Source: Laccaria trichodermophora
Lineage: Eukaryota; Basidiomycota; Agaricomycetes; Agaricales; Hydnangiaceae
Reading direction: 5' to 3'
Length of the DNA: 64,000 nucleotides
Assembly (NCBI GenBank): GCA_018417955.1
Contig: JACTVC010000005.1
Location: forward strand, 2,138,270-2,202,269
Shown: piece after piece, positions 44,385 through 57,596 of the stretch
Numbering within the stretch: position 1 is the stretch's first letter
How the letters are laid out: every line of letters begins with the position of its first letter
The notes under the pieces: generated by a model
Told to the model about the DNA's origin: nothing
The model's database searches: none
What the model saw: only the letters and a program-made list of their open reading frames with translations
Program-made: the position numbers and the translations under genes

Positions 44385-47300
44385 GGATATATCCTGGATA
44401 TCGGCGAAAGTCTTCACATCTTGAATTTTTCTCACTGAAAGTTTGACACGCCTAGTTTCTGCGTGTATACCAGCCATTCTAATTCATTCATTCCCGACGA
44501 AAGCTGGTAGAAAGTGTTGGACGTTGAGTATATCGAGAGTAAGGCTGAGAATACATCACAAATTCCGCGAGGTTGACCAGGACCCTCATCCTCAAACATC
44601 ACCACAACAACCCAACCACCCATGTTGCACAGAAGCCCTCCTCCCGAAGCTCCTCGACTTCCTCTGCGATGTTTGCCACCTAGTTCAGAATGTCGCCCTC
44701 TTTGACGTCGATTGCATGTGCCATGAAGCTTTGTGGGGCCAACGCGAGCGCCTTGTCGTCAACAAACGGCAAATCGGACTACCATTGCCAGTCGCGGACA
44801 GAGATTTTCAGAGAGGGGGTTGCTTACTGTGAGTAACCAGTTGTCGAGCTGTCCCCCGGCGTTGCTGATAGTGTCGCACAAGAGTCTGCATGAGGGCCCG
44901 ACATTCTCCAATCGAGCTGGTCCGTCCTACTGCGTTCTCGCTGGCGATGCGGAGCTTCCAACAAACCGTTGGCATATCCTTACCAGATGGCTGAACGACC
45001 TCTGACGTTTATCGTTCGGATATTTATCCTACACAAGGCAGCAACATCTGGGGTTTCATCTAGTGGGACAATGTTGATGACCCAAGATTTCTTGGTTCCT
45101 ATCCGCCATTTTGCGGCCTCCATAATGGTCGGTGCCTCGCCGTATGTGGCTTGACGGCTTTTGTGGAGCGACGGCTCTGTACAGATGTGCCTAGGCACAA
45201 TTGTACGCACTCTCGATCTCCAGCTTAGGAGCGGCTGCCCCCCAAAGTCATTCTGCAAGCTCGTCTGCTTGCGGCCACCCCTTTGCTTTCTCGGCCTACA
45301 ATCTCCAAAACTTCTGTGAGATTCTTCAAGGTGCCACCCATTTTTTGCGTGCATTCCCCGCCAAGGCTCTTACCGGCGTCGTCTTCCACTTTTCCCAGAT
45401 GAATTCATGCCATCATACTTTCGGGATTTCAGCGGATCGGAGGTGCCTCCAGCCGCGATGTTCTCCACAAACATCCAAAAATATTGGGGGTGTCGCATAT
45501 CATTTTCCAGGTAAGCGAAAACGTTCTTTATGAAAGGCATATTATCTTCAACCTTTGCACGGAATAGGACGGATCTCCTATGGACGTTCGACGAGGTGAA
45601 TTCTAATTCCTCCTGTGGAATTATCTGTCCTCCAAAGGAGAGTCTTCCCAAATCCTTGTTGCGGTCCGAGGGTTTCCCCAACCGATTTTGTCATCCGAAG
45701 ATTCTGGGGGGGTGAATTCTAGCGCGCCAGCACGGGTTCACGAAATGAGGCAGAATACTCACATGCCTGTATTCTTGACGTGACGTGCTTGAATGTTTGA
45801 ACCCAAAGTGCTGGTTCTTCGCGAAGGCTAAGCATCCCGTTCAGATTGTGAAGCGCACAGCCAGTCGGCAGCTTGCCCGAGGGATGGAAGGGCCAATTGA
45901 GGTTCAGTTCGTTCCATGGGTTGTCGCAGATCTGAAGGCAGACCTCTGCTCGGATTGCCGATTTTTGATGGTTCGTGTCGCTTCAACGTTCTGGCTGGCA
46001 CACACCCCAATGAGGGCAGCCGTTTTGTGGCCTCCGCTTCGTTGCGGTTCTTGATCCTAGCTCGAAGATATACATAGAGTCGAAGAGGTCTATGACTGAG
46101 AATTCACGCCGGCGCCGATGCAGAGGTTGCCCACACTGAACCTCGACCTCTGTAGACCTCAGGAAAGCGCACCTTTGATTCAAGGTACTGATTCGTCAAT
46201 AGTGACTATAATTATTCACTGATGCCTAGACCGCAGGCCTTTCCCAGGCCAGCCCCCTCTAGAAATCTGGCTGGCAAAGTTTTTATCCTCTGGGTCTCCA
46301 ACTCGCGTCTGGTTCTGAACATTTTGGCCTATCGAATTGCGGTCTGACAAGGCATCGTATGGGGGTAGGATGACCATACTCAACATCACCGCAAATAACT
46401 TTGACGCCCATGCCGACCACGCACGTTTTTTCCTTTTTCCCCAGCTGTGCCATCCCTCGCTAAACTAGAACTCCTAGAATCGCCTAGGTTCCTCTCAAAG
46501 AGGTTCTATGCCCGCATGATGCCGCAGGATTGAATGGTAGGAAGTCTTACCGTCTTAGGACTTCCGTTCACGACTTTCCTCCATTCCAGCGCGATGTACA
46601 TATGTGTCAAGTAAGATGATGATGTTTTCGTTCTTGGTACCTGGCGTCCGACAATTCGGAACGGTTAATATGTCCTTATGCATCTTCATTCCAAAAAATG
46701 AGTCGGTCGACTCCGAGACTATCTTCAATGAGCCAGCTCAAAGACCGTCGATTTGGATAGAGGTTAAGAATCCGGCGAGGAAGTACCGACTTGCCCCTGT
46801 TGAGGTGAGATCACTTGATTTTTGACCAGTACGTACGCTGATAAATCTATAGGGCACGATGTCCAAATCTTAGTCCCAGCGGCAAGAGTGACTTCAACCC
46901 TGACCCTTTTTCCGACTTTCTACCTCTCTTCGAGCCTTTCACCAACCTTTCACAGCAGCCTTCCTCTGCCCCTGCTTCTAGCAGGTTGCGTCTTCCGTTC
47001 GCAGTCAATATGTAGAACGGAATTTTGTGCCGAACATTCTCAACGACAACTTCTTCTATACGGCCCCTCGACTGACCTATGCAAACCGTCATCTATATTC
47101 ATCCGATGTCCGCCGTCTCCGACCTTCTATAGCAAGACCTGCCAAATTCCGCTGCATACCTTGACCCCCACAAAATGCAGTATCCGCGCATTTGTTACCT
47201 AACCGCGGTTGCCTATCACGACGTTCAGAAGACCCTCTGGAAAATGATGGCTCTGGTGTCATATGGTCTGGCTCAGCTCGTCCGGACTCGCTCGACGATA

Positions 47301-49320
47301 TCCCCGTCAATCGTGACTTCCCATGAATTTCTGAACAGCGTCCGTCTTCCGCCGATATGAACCAAATCAAATTTTACACATGACCCGTCTCAGGAAGCTG
47401 GGTCAATGTCAGAACACAGCCGTACACCCAGAAAAGCGAACTATCCATTCTCTAGACCCAACAGCCCTTCCTAAAGGCTCAACTGCGCATCCTGTTTTAT
47501 GCGGTCAACGCACAGCCTTGCCGTTCGCACTAGCATATTAGTCAACAGATGCAACCCCAGACGTCGCATCCCAACAACTGGTCATGGTCCACATTTTCTG
47601 CTCCATTTCGGCTTCCCTCCCATTCGTAAACGACCATGGGCATCATCTGCACCGATGCTCCATGATTCTTCGCACATGCTGTAATTGTTGACATCCCTAA
47701 AAGCCGGATGAGGTGTTTCTTCTCCGTCGTCCGCACGACGCGCATTGGGTGTTACCCAGAAAAACTCCGGAGGTACTCCCTTTGAGCGCAGGGCAAATGA
47801 ATGTTTTACCTGACTCGTCGAGAGTGATCATAACCCGGCCGTAATTCATGGAGCCATTCGGTTGCCACACGCACCGATGAGGTGGCTGCCGGTCATGATG
47901 GAATTTTTGTGAGGGATGATTGGAAGATGCAGTGCAGGGTGACATATGTGGGGACCCACACTTTCGACGAGCCATGTCAAGCTCCCAGAAGAGAGATTAT
48001 CAAGGACGTATTCTGAGTTCTCAATCAAGTAATCAGGTCGACCATCTCTCCACTGGCCAGCTTCTGAGTGCTGTAGTCGGGGACCACACCATGCCTCGAG
48101 GATTAGCAGAATCCTTGTCAAAAGAAGGTGAACATCGACGGTGTCGAATGTTGAGAGGAATGGCAGTTCCGGAGGACGAGTTCAAGGTATGTTTGCAGCT
48201 GCCATCTCATTGCTACCAACTTAAACTAATCTCTGTCTTCATTAAGACACAATGGCTGTTGTATGCCAACGTCAGCGCTCTTCAAGACTTTCCGGCGTTG
48301 GCTCCTCGTCGTCAGGGAAGGCCACCACCCCTGTTGCCGCTGCTTTCTGCATCGCGTAAACGCATACCCTTTGCGCCCACGAGTATAGATGTTCCTCTGA
48401 GATGTGATGCGTCGTCTTGGTCTACATCAAGCTGGCCACTGATGCGAAACCATCGCCAAATTTGACTCAGGATGCCGCCTCTTCTCTGACAAGTGCTGTG
48501 TTCCTGCTTCGATCCCAACCCTTTCTGCGGATGCGGCCGTCATCACCCACATTTACGGACCCGTCACCACCCCAGGGTCAGTGTGAACTGGGATTGCTCG
48601 CATGGTATCTTGGTTGTTGCACCTCCAACGTGGTGGAGTCCCGCTGTGTCACCCCCTCCCTCGCTCGCCCAGCTTCCGAGCCCAATATCATAGGTCGTCT
48701 ACTCTTCAGAATTGAGTCATGGACCCCACTCTTCTCCGCCACCAACACCAGCATCGTGCATCATAGGAAGTCTGGAGTTCCTGTGGACACGTGTCCGAGT
48801 CCAACGATGGGTCTCCTTCCATCGAAGATGGAACGATTCATAGGGGGGCAGCTGATTCATGAACACCAAGGACGGCGACGCTGATCTCGTGGTTCATGAC
48901 AGGATGGGTTCCAATCAGAAATGAATTGACTCTTGCTTGCACCTATGCGTTAGGAACGAAGGCATCTCATGGGGTCCGAATGACGGCTACGAATCTTTCG
49001 CCGCAGTGAAACCGCATGTGACGATGATGCCTCGGCTGATATTGGTCCGTGTACTGTTACATGTACTTTTATTTCAGTTCTTTTCTCGGAGTACGGGGTT
49101 CCTTTGACAATGATGATTGAGAAACTAAAAAGAAAGCAGCGCGCACGAACACGACCCATTACATGCCAAGTTGTTGCAACTCGAACTTGTATTGGATCAT
49201 TAATATGTGTCTCAACTGAATTGACGTGGTAAGCAGTTGTGAACGACCAAATATCATGGTATATGTAGCTCATCTACCAGAGGGAGCTTCAACTAGAACA
49301 TTTCGCGACATTTCTTAGTT
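44385..49320. other. 5 kb without a recognisable gene
   Basis: Composition is balanced and coding-like, and short frames of 60-180 codons occur on both strands (for example minus 44980-45354 with GEAPTIMEAAKWRIGTKKSW, minus 47846-48121, plus 47920-48465). None extends through plausible splice sites into a known domain. The stretch could be one or more heavily decayed genes. I call none of them. Confidence 0.45.
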
Positions 49321-50341
49321 CTAGTTAATCGACATGGTTGGTTCGCTAGGCATGAGGTGAACATCGACCATGATCAATTCCCCAATATCTGTTACACGAT
49401 GATTATTCTGTAAGAATGTTCTCGTAAGTTCTAGGCGTAATACAGGGAGAAAGACTCGAACACACCTCATCGAAGTGCAAAACTTGCTGCACCTCGGGAT
49501 CACCCCTCTGCTGCCAAGGATGCGCTTGTAGTTGATGACGCCGAAATGTTTTACTGAAGTAGAAGTGTTCAACGAAAGGGACGTCTGGTGGCATTGTCTC
49601 AAGCTGGAAGATCGGTTTGTTTTTTTGGGCTCTTTCCCTCGCCGCCGCTTCAATGTTGTCCCACGTCCGTCGTTGCCATCCGATCCAGTCCACATCAATG
49701 TCATCCCATTCCGTCGAACCATCCTCGTCCCAGAGCTCATTACCACCCTCAAAGAAAGTATAGACCTTGTCCCGAAGAGTATCTCTCTCGTCGAAGACAA
49801 GCCAGGTGGTAGCTTGACGGTGGTGGAAGATGAACAGTGCAGGAATAAATTCGGCTCCCGGAGTACAGTTTTTAAACGGTATGGCACAGACCGTCGGGGG
49901 TACTGGCGCCAGCCAATTTGTTCCCTCTATTCGGTGGACATCATCCACATAGCGACCTCTAGAGTAGAAATTGGGCAAGCCTGGCCAGACACACCCAATC
50001 ACTGCCCTCGCTGGCCACTCTAAAATCCAGACGCGAAAGGCCTCTGGAACATAGGGATGCTGGTGCATCAGGTCATCGATATATGCTTGGCGGTCGAACG
50101 GCTGGAGGTTAGCAAGGACCCAAGGGCGGGTTTGTGGAAAGATCGGTGAGCTGACGAGTGTGAGGTAGAAGTCAAGGAGCTTGCGACGTATGGGAGAAAT
50201 ATCAGCAAGTGGTATCAACCGCCTCCAATCTTGAGATACCGTTCGCCCGATGATGAGGGCCTTTAAGGGGAAGAAGTGGAAAACATGTAGTAAAACTTCA
50301 TTGGGAAGATCGAGGGCTTGTTGATCAATGGGTTCCAACAT
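49321..50341 (-). CDS. F-box protein copy 2, intact, 320 aa
   Basis: Start MLEPIDQQALDLPNEVLLHV. The F-box LPNEVLLHVFHFF...SQDWRRL covers about residues 12-50. The C-terminal half has GTNWLAPVPPTVCAIPF, then FIFHHRQATTWLVFDE and FFEGGNELWDEDGSTEWDD, similar to SMI1/KNR4-like regions. Exon 1 is 49466-50341; a 58-bp intron leads to the last exon 49321-49407 (NNHRVTDIGELIMVDVH). The intron position is shared with copy 1 at 16 kb. The copies share about 1.1 kb including flank from about 49210. A substrate adaptor of an SCF ubiquitin ligase is the expected role; the target is unknown. Confidence 0.85.
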
Positions 50342-50583
50342 AGGTGGCCAGGAAGGGGCCAGGTTTTCAAATAACAGAGACGAACAAATGGACAAGGTCA
50401 TGATTCGAAAACGTATAGGGGCTTAAACATAGGGCTGAGCAATCTGAATGTCAACAGTATGGGCCCTGATTCAAGCTCCATTCCCTTCATCCAGCTAAAA
50501 CTACCAGATTTCTCCAACCTACACTGCGTATGGAAAGTGATTACATACTAGGAGCAAACGTTGCAGGTGAGGAAGTAAGTACC
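50342..50583. other. Short intergenic gap
   Basis: About 240 bp between the F-box start and the end of the next minus-strand gene. No motif noticed. Confidence 0.5.
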
Positions 50584-51354
50584 TCATAACATTTTATGCT
50601 CGGCATTGAACCAAGCCTTTGGCAAATGGTACCGATAACTTCCATCGTGAAAGAGAACGAAGTAGTGTTTATGGTTCCAAGGGCTCAAAACAATATCCTT
50701 TATGAAAGTCGGTGAGTTGAAACCCCCCTTATCTAAAATTGAAAAACAAACCACAGCATCGTTTCTTGACTCGAGAAGTTCGCCCAGGCTAGCTGGGACG
50801 TTATTCCACGAATAGTGGTGTGTTCCGTCCTTCGAGTAGGTTATTGCCCAGCTATTCGCTTCCTCGCCGAGCGACATGGTTTTGACGTTCGCTCCCCCCG
50901 CTTTGCCAAGTTTCTTACTGAGGGTCGCGTGCATATTCCCCCAAACGGTGCGCCCGCCCACGTACTGGCACCACCAGCTTCCACTACCGCCGGAAGCGTA
51001 GAGCTTGAGGTCTTTGGCTTGAAGGCCAGAGGCCAGTCCCTTGATGTCTGCGTAAATTTCCTAGTGAGACTCTGGTATTAGAGCGAAACTGCGTGGAGGA
51101 CTCACGAACTCCGTTGGTAGCCCGGAGGACATATGTTCCCTCGAGCCCACCGTAGACGCCTTTCACCCTCGCGCACCCTATTCTGTGAAGACCAGTCGCA
51201 AGGTCTGCAGGCGCATTTTTCCTGGGTTGATTGCGTTATTAGGAAAGAAATCAAGATAAAATAACGTTTTAGCATACCAGCGAGATTTTGACCCGTTGTT
51301 GATGTAGAAGCCTTCAGTTTCATTACCTACGAAAGCAAAGATGACTCTAGTCAT
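50584..51354 (-). CDS. Unknown 221-aa protein
   Basis: Exons 51278-51354, 51110-51221 and 50584-51060 join in frame through introns of 56 and 49 bp (the second uses a weak GTTCGT donor). The product begins MTRVIFAFVGNETEGFYING-like and contains GVYGGLEGTYVLRATNG, ASGGSGSWWCQYVGGRTVWG, AITYSKDGTHHYSWNNVP and HYFVLFHDGSYRYHLPKAWF. Gly, Trp and aromatic repeats suggest a beta-rich, possibly repeated fold. No signal peptide or known family is seen. The frame is open upstream of the chosen ATG, so the N-terminus could be longer. Confidence 0.65.
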
Positions 51355-52439
51355 GATGTGCGGACCTTTGATGAGATGGGGGATTTGGGTTAAATCTATC
51401 CAAAGACCCTCCTTTCTCTGTGAAACCCCACGGTTTCTAGATTGCTTGAGTATATTGCCCCTATACATTTTCGAAGCTTGAAACAAAAGAAAATGCCTAT
51501 ATGTCCAACACCACATCAATTACTGCCATAATGAAATATAAGTTCATGCTCACCCTGCATTCCGTGGAATAAAAGTAGAGCGTTCGCATCCCGGACCTAT
51601 CCACGATTGTTATAAGTACCAACCTGACACTCAAAGTATCACTGACTTATGCGCAATAGCCACGCCCCCCACCCTTCATTGAATTCGTCGTCCGGGCGTG
51701 AAGCGATGAGAACCATTCAACGGTTTTGGTATTTCTAACCCTTGGCCTTTGTTCCCCAGTAGTTCGATATTGACTGAAGAACTATTGGGAAAGAAAGGTG
51801 TCAGCAACCCAACGTCGATCACGTCTAATCCAGACTTACAAGAACCCGATCCGTGATGGGTACACCCGTAAGTGCGGGGTTGCGAGCGCCCATGGCGCCG
51901 GTGAGCTGCGGATGGACACGCCATTTTTGGATTGGCATAACTTGTCGGTCAACGCACGGCGAGCTCAGGCTTTCGCAGTTGTAAGAAAATATGTGACGAC
52001 TTATGGCAAGACGCGTACCTTCAAGCCTCTGCTGAGAAATCCATGCCAAAGGATGCGAACCTGAAGATTCTGAGGTTTGATTAAGGTTGGATGGTGTTCG
52101 TGGTCTCTGTAGGGATTCGGTGTTGCAGGAGCACGCAGTTTCTGTCGTACAGTACGGTTGACCAGGAGCATTGAGTAGCCTGCGGATGTCATATGCGATC
52201 TACGGTTCGTGTCATCTTTTTAAAAGGGAGAGAATAGTGGGAGTGGTGTGAGTAGAGGTGTCTAGAAGATCCGGCACGACTGGAAGGTTGCGAGGATTCG
52301 TTGTGGAGGAGAAAGAAGAACCGCCGTGTTGGTTACTCGAAGGGGGCAATAGGAGTGGGGTGCATTGGCAATGCCACTCTTAACTTGCTGGTGCAAAGGG
52401 CGCGACCGTATGGCGCCCTGGGCCATGCAGAAACTCTCC
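51355..52439. other. Intergenic up to the inverted element copy
   Basis: No recognisable gene. Identity with the left arm begins sharply at 52440. Confidence 0.5.
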
Positions 52440-52979
52440 CACAAGTATTAGTGACCTTACCCCAACAACACTGAGACCCCTGACTATACAAACAGGCCAT
52501 AGTTGATGGTGCCTGCTGATGAGCCGATACATATGTTGACCCCATCAAACCTGGCCCGGCCACCTATATATTCTTAAGGAGTGGTTCTATGTGCCGGCTG
52601 AGGAGCCTAATGATGAGTTGACCCCACTGAAATTGCCTTGGATTGTGGGTCAGCCGCTCTGTTCCAACATGGATTATGAGTCAGCTGACCAGCCAAAACT
52701 TGGCCCGGTCCAATCAGTTGACATACCGAGGTCATGAATCTCATTGTCAGCCCGAGGCCGGCCCAAAACCATTTTCCTCGTTTTATCCCAACTCCCCTTT
52801 GCCATTATTTCCCATCTGTGGTTGTAACCTTCTTTCGGCTGGATAATGTCCCAGGTCAGATGTGTCATTCCCTTGCCATAATGACTTGGCTTAGTGGTCA
52901 ATGCTACAATAATGATTGTCTTCTAACGTCACCTTGAGTGGTTACAAAAAAAAAAGAGTTTACTCCGTCGGTACTCAAG

Positions 52980-55362
52980 TGACTTCTGGGATTCGAACCC
53001 AGGGTATACATACATACACTATGTACACCTCCCAGCTCAACCACTAAGCCAAGTCAGCGCTGCAAGAGGAAGTTGGGGAGTATCTTTTAGCTGACGACCA
53101 TGTCACTCTAATATAGTTAGTAGTAAGTAAAAGACTGTTCAGGATAGCCAACATGACTTGTTAGGGATTTGAACCCAGGGCATACATAGATACAATGCGT
53201 ACACCTCCCATCTTAACCACTGAGCCAAGCCAATTGGTCAGGATCTCAAGTCAATGTCGGCCTGCAAGCTCGGCACTTTGTAACTTGGTTCTCGGCCTAA
53301 GATAACTATCAAAAAAATTACCCGTTCTCGGCCTAAGCTGACTAACTCGGCTCTGCAATAAGGGAGCATTGATTAGTAAAATTTAAAATTGTCAGTATCT
53401 GAAGTCAATGTTCGACCCTGCCTGAAAGCTCGGTACTTTGTAACTTGATACTGAGAAGTTACATGGATTCGGTCACTTACCTGGCCTAAAGCAACTTCCC
53501 GTTCTCGGTCTAAGACACCTAATCCGGGTCTGCAAGCTCGGTAAGAATTGATTAGTAAATTCTAGCCAGTGTTACAAAAATGAACAAGTTGCAACCATGT
53601 TTTGAACGTTGCTGGGTTGGTGATCGGCTGAGGGCCTTCACTTCTGATTAGCAGCTAGGCTATGCAAGGTCGGCGGACATTTTGAATTTGCCTGGGTTGG
53701 CGGTCGGCCGAGAGCCCTGAACTCTGGTTACCAGGGTCAGCTGGTGAGACCTATTGTAGTTATGGTTAATTTTCAACATGATCCACAAGATATCGGTCAA
53801 ACTAGCATTGATTAGTAAATTTTAACAAAAGAGTTTTGATAGGTGTACCTGACTTCTGGGATTCGAACCCAGGGCATTCAGACACTCTGTACACCTCCCA
53901 GCTTAATCACTAAGCTAAGCCAACGTTGGAAGACGACGTCGGTCAGTATCTTTTGGCTGCCGACCATAATAGCAGTAAGTAAAAAATTTGTTCGGGATTC
54001 GAACCCAGGGCATACATACATATACTACACACACCTCCCAGCTTAATCAATAAGCCAAGCCAAAGGGGAAGAGGATGTCGGTCTGTATCTTTTACCTGCC
54101 GACCATGTGACTCTAATAGCAATAAGTTTTTGAAGATGTCCAAGCAATGACCTGTTTGGGATTTGAACCTGGGCATACTACATACACCTGCCACCTTAAC
54201 CACTAAGCCAAGCCAATGTTGCGAAATGTTGGTCAGTATCTCCAGTCAATTCGGAAGACGATGAATTGAACCTGGGCCTGCAAGCTCGGCACTTGGTAAC
54301 TTTACACGTTCTCGGCCTAAGATGACTACCAAGACAATCTGCTCGGTACTTTGTATACTACCCGCTCTCGGCACAAGACAACAACCCCTTCTAGGGACCA
54401 GATGATGATTTGAACCACTCTGCTCTTTGTAACTTACCCGTTCTCGGCCAAAGACAACTAGTTCTCGGCCTAAGAAGACAACTACCCGTTCTAGAAATGT
54501 TGGTCACTCTCCAGTCAATTCAGCGGACGATGAATTGAACCTGGGCCTGCAAGCTCGGCACTTGGTAACTTTACGCGTTCTCGGCCGAAGATGACTACCA
54601 AGACAATCTGCTTGGTACTTTGTAACTTACCCGCTCTCGGCAAAAGACAACAACCCCTTCTAGGGACCAGATCTTGGAAGACGATGATTTAAACCGCTCG
54701 GCACTTTGTAACTTACCCGTTCTCGGCCTAAGACAACAGGTTCTCGGCCTAAGACAACTACCCGTTCTCGGCCTAACTCTGCAAGCTCGGTAGTTTGTAA
54801 GAGGGAATGGATGCCAACCATGTCACTTCTAATAATAGCAGTAAGTAAAAAATAGTGGAGAAGAATGAACGACTTTTTCGGGATTTGAACCCAGGGCATA
54901 CAGAGATACACTAAGTACACCTGCCATCTTAACCAATAAGCCAAGTCAATGTCGCAACAAACTCTTGGTCAGTATCTCTTAGCTGGCGACCGTATAGCAA
55001 TGTATGTAAAAAATATTCGAAGATGTACAAGCACTGACTTGTTTGGGATTTGAACCCGAGCAGATGCACTACGTACACATGCCACCTTAACCACTAAGCC
55101 AAGTCAATCTTACAACAAAATGCTGGTCAACAATCATTCTAATAGAAGTAAACGTGTTCGGCATTTGAAGCTGGGGCATACTGAATCAGGGCCTGCAAGG
55201 TCGGCACTGACTTACTTGTTCGGGGGGTGAACCCGGGCCATAAGACAACCGGTGCAAAAATCAAGTATTAAATGTCATGAGAATGACTTGTGTGGGATTT
55301 GAACCCAGGGCATATACACATAGATCATGAAGCACCTTCCACCATGACGACTAGGCCAAGTC
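52980..55362 (-). repeat. Mirror array of tRNA-like repeats and CCGAGAACGGG minisatellite
   Basis: Reverse complement of 33948-36330, with the same eight tRNA-like units in the same relative order. Confidence 0.75.
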
Positions 55363-55526
55363 AGTGTTGCAAGATAATTTTGGTCAGGAGATTTTAGTGA
55401 GCCTTAACTGGATACTTCCGGCCCAGGACACGATTAGAAAGTAGGCCCGAGCATGGGGCTTCAACTTGTGCCCGGGCAGGTCCCCATCAATGTCCTTTCA
55501 AATTTGCCCAAAATCTTTGGAATCTG

Positions 55527-55573
55527 GCATGGTCTAATGGTAGTTGCCTTCCGGGTTCAATCCCCGGCCATGC
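55527..55573 (+). ncRNA. tRNA-like 47-mer lacking the anticodon arm (copy 2)
   Basis: Identical to the minus-strand unit at 33737-33783, with the 6-bp outer stem and full T-arm preserved. Confidence 0.6.
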
Positions 55574-55753
55574 TTATCCTGATGACATTTTCAACTTTTT
55601 GTGGGGAGTCCTCGAGGCATCTGCCAGATATTCTTATGCTTCTGATATAGGGTTGGATCGAGGGTTGTAATTTAACCTGAGACATGTGTGTTTCCTCGTT
55701 TAAAAACTCTCACATTTCAAGGACCCATCTTCCCCCACACCCCTCACTGCGAC

Positions 55754-56285
55754 ATGAATCACTTCACCCCCATGACGATCTGGACTCTATTGGGCATCCC
55801 TCCACCCAACCCCTTCCCCGTAAGTTCTGTATTTCTCCATTGATTGGTCTAACCAGCTGATGATCCATCAGAAAGGAACCCGTGTATGGTTCAATCTGTG
55901 CAGCGGCGGTCTCATGTTTGCGACGGTGGACTCCACGGGCCGGTTGCCTGACGTGAGCAATCCCCTCGGTTCTTCATTTTGTCCACTAACATGGTGATCA
56001 GGGGACCATGCTCTTAACTATCATTGACGATGATGGGGAGAAGGTCACCCTTCCGTACGTCCTGTTTTTTTCTATCCAAACACCATTTCACCTATTATGA
56101 AAGAGCATGCGGCGTAACACGGGTCTCTTAATAGATATCATTCCATACCTGTAACGTTGAATTTGTCCAAAAAAAAATTATCTGCGCTTTTGATGGGCCG
56201 CCTGAATCGGCCGGCCATAAGCATCGGGCTGCACCAACGCCAAGATGGAGCCGAGTACAAGGCCATCAATACCCTCTCACCCTAA
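55754..56285 (+). CDS. Unknown 121-aa protein (copy 2)
   Basis: Exons 55754-55819, 55857-55952, 56002-56054 and 56135-56285. Same protein as the left-arm copy at 33025-33556, ending 102 bp upstream of the TET-type start. Confidence 0.65.
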
Positions 56286-56387
56286 ATTCAACGTAATTAA
56301 TATATTTCGACGTAATGAACGACAATGCCCTGGCCTCATGTTTTGGGAGATAAAAAGTCAATGGGATTTTTATTTTTATTTTTAACC

Positions 56388-57585
56388 ATGACTCCCTCTC
56401 AATGTTCACAAGATTTAGCTCACTACATTAAAGGCCGGCTTCTAAGTTCCAGAATGCCATTGATTCATCCTCAGCCTGCTAGACCAACATGGCTTCTTCC
56501 ATCCGGACCTCAAGTTCAAGTTGAAAAAGTCATTAGGATGCTCGAAGAAGCCTGGAATCAATCATGTAAGTCCGATGTTCAACTGGCTGTATCAGACAGG
56601 CTAATAAAGCCTCTCCAGATCAAACTGACTGGGATGTCTGAGATTACGTGGCCGAGTTATCACCGAGGCAGAGTGGAAGCAATGAGGATTTAGAAAAGAG
56701 ACTCTTAACAAGATTCCCACCGATCTACCAGTCAACATCGACGGTCGACATCCCTTACCTTGATAAACCTTGCCACATAACCGACAAGGCCGGCCATATT
56801 CTTCTGTGGTACTTCCCAAAGTTATTCTCAGAAGACCTTCAGGTAATTATTTCCCCCAATAACTGAGACGTTTTTAACTCGGACCTGTCCAGGAACTGAT
56901 TTGGACCCAGACGGAGAATCTAAAACCCAAAAGGAAAAATAATGGGAGTTGGCGGGATCAAATCCACCCCGACCACGGTAGCAAAATGACCGGCATAGTA
57001 AATTTATCACCCGGCTGGTTCTCCCAAGGACATGAAGGTCCTGCTGATCCACTTCATCCTTCCTCCGATATCCAACAGGCCAGTAACCTAATCTATCTTA
57101 AATCACTCTCCTTCATCAATGCCGTTATCTCTGCCATATACTCCATCATTCAACCCGACCTATGTGAGTCAGGATTTGCGGTCTTTGACAAGCTCGCCGA
57201 GGACGGCCTGCAAGATCAAGCTACCAGATCGGCTCTGGGAGTGTGGGGTACACCTTTCACCAGCCTTTCAGTCATCATAAACAGAGAGACAATTACCCAC
57301 CGAGATGTAAAGGGCTATAGGGAGTCTTTCGACATGTTGTTGACGATCGGCCAGTACGACCGAGGTCGGTTTTACATGCCCGGGCTCGGATTCAGCCTCC
57401 TTTATGACCCAGGAACTCTTGTGGGCCTGGCTGGCAATGTGTTGCCACATGGCGTTTGTCCCGTTGTCGGTGACCGGGCCTGTTTGGCTCACTTCTGGCA
57501 TAAAAAGGTTGGGGAGAGGCTTGACGTCAAACCACCTCAATGGCAAACAATAGAAGAGCTGACTCGTACAATACTGGCTATTTAA
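56388..57585 (+). CDS. TET/JBP-type dioxygenase (copy 2), intact
   Basis: Exons 56388-56565, 56643-56842 and 56893-57585 give the same 356-residue protein as the left-arm copy, with the HRD, LPHGV and GDR motifs. It remains intact although the KDZ gene 0.9 kb away is broken, so this copy could still provide oxygenase. Confidence 0.88.
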
Positions 57586-57596
57586 TGTATGTGGAA

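Noticed and set aside
44443..48884. Many 60-180 codon frames on both strands in the spacer
   Set aside because: None could be chained through plausible introns into a recognisable protein; choosing among them would be guesswork.
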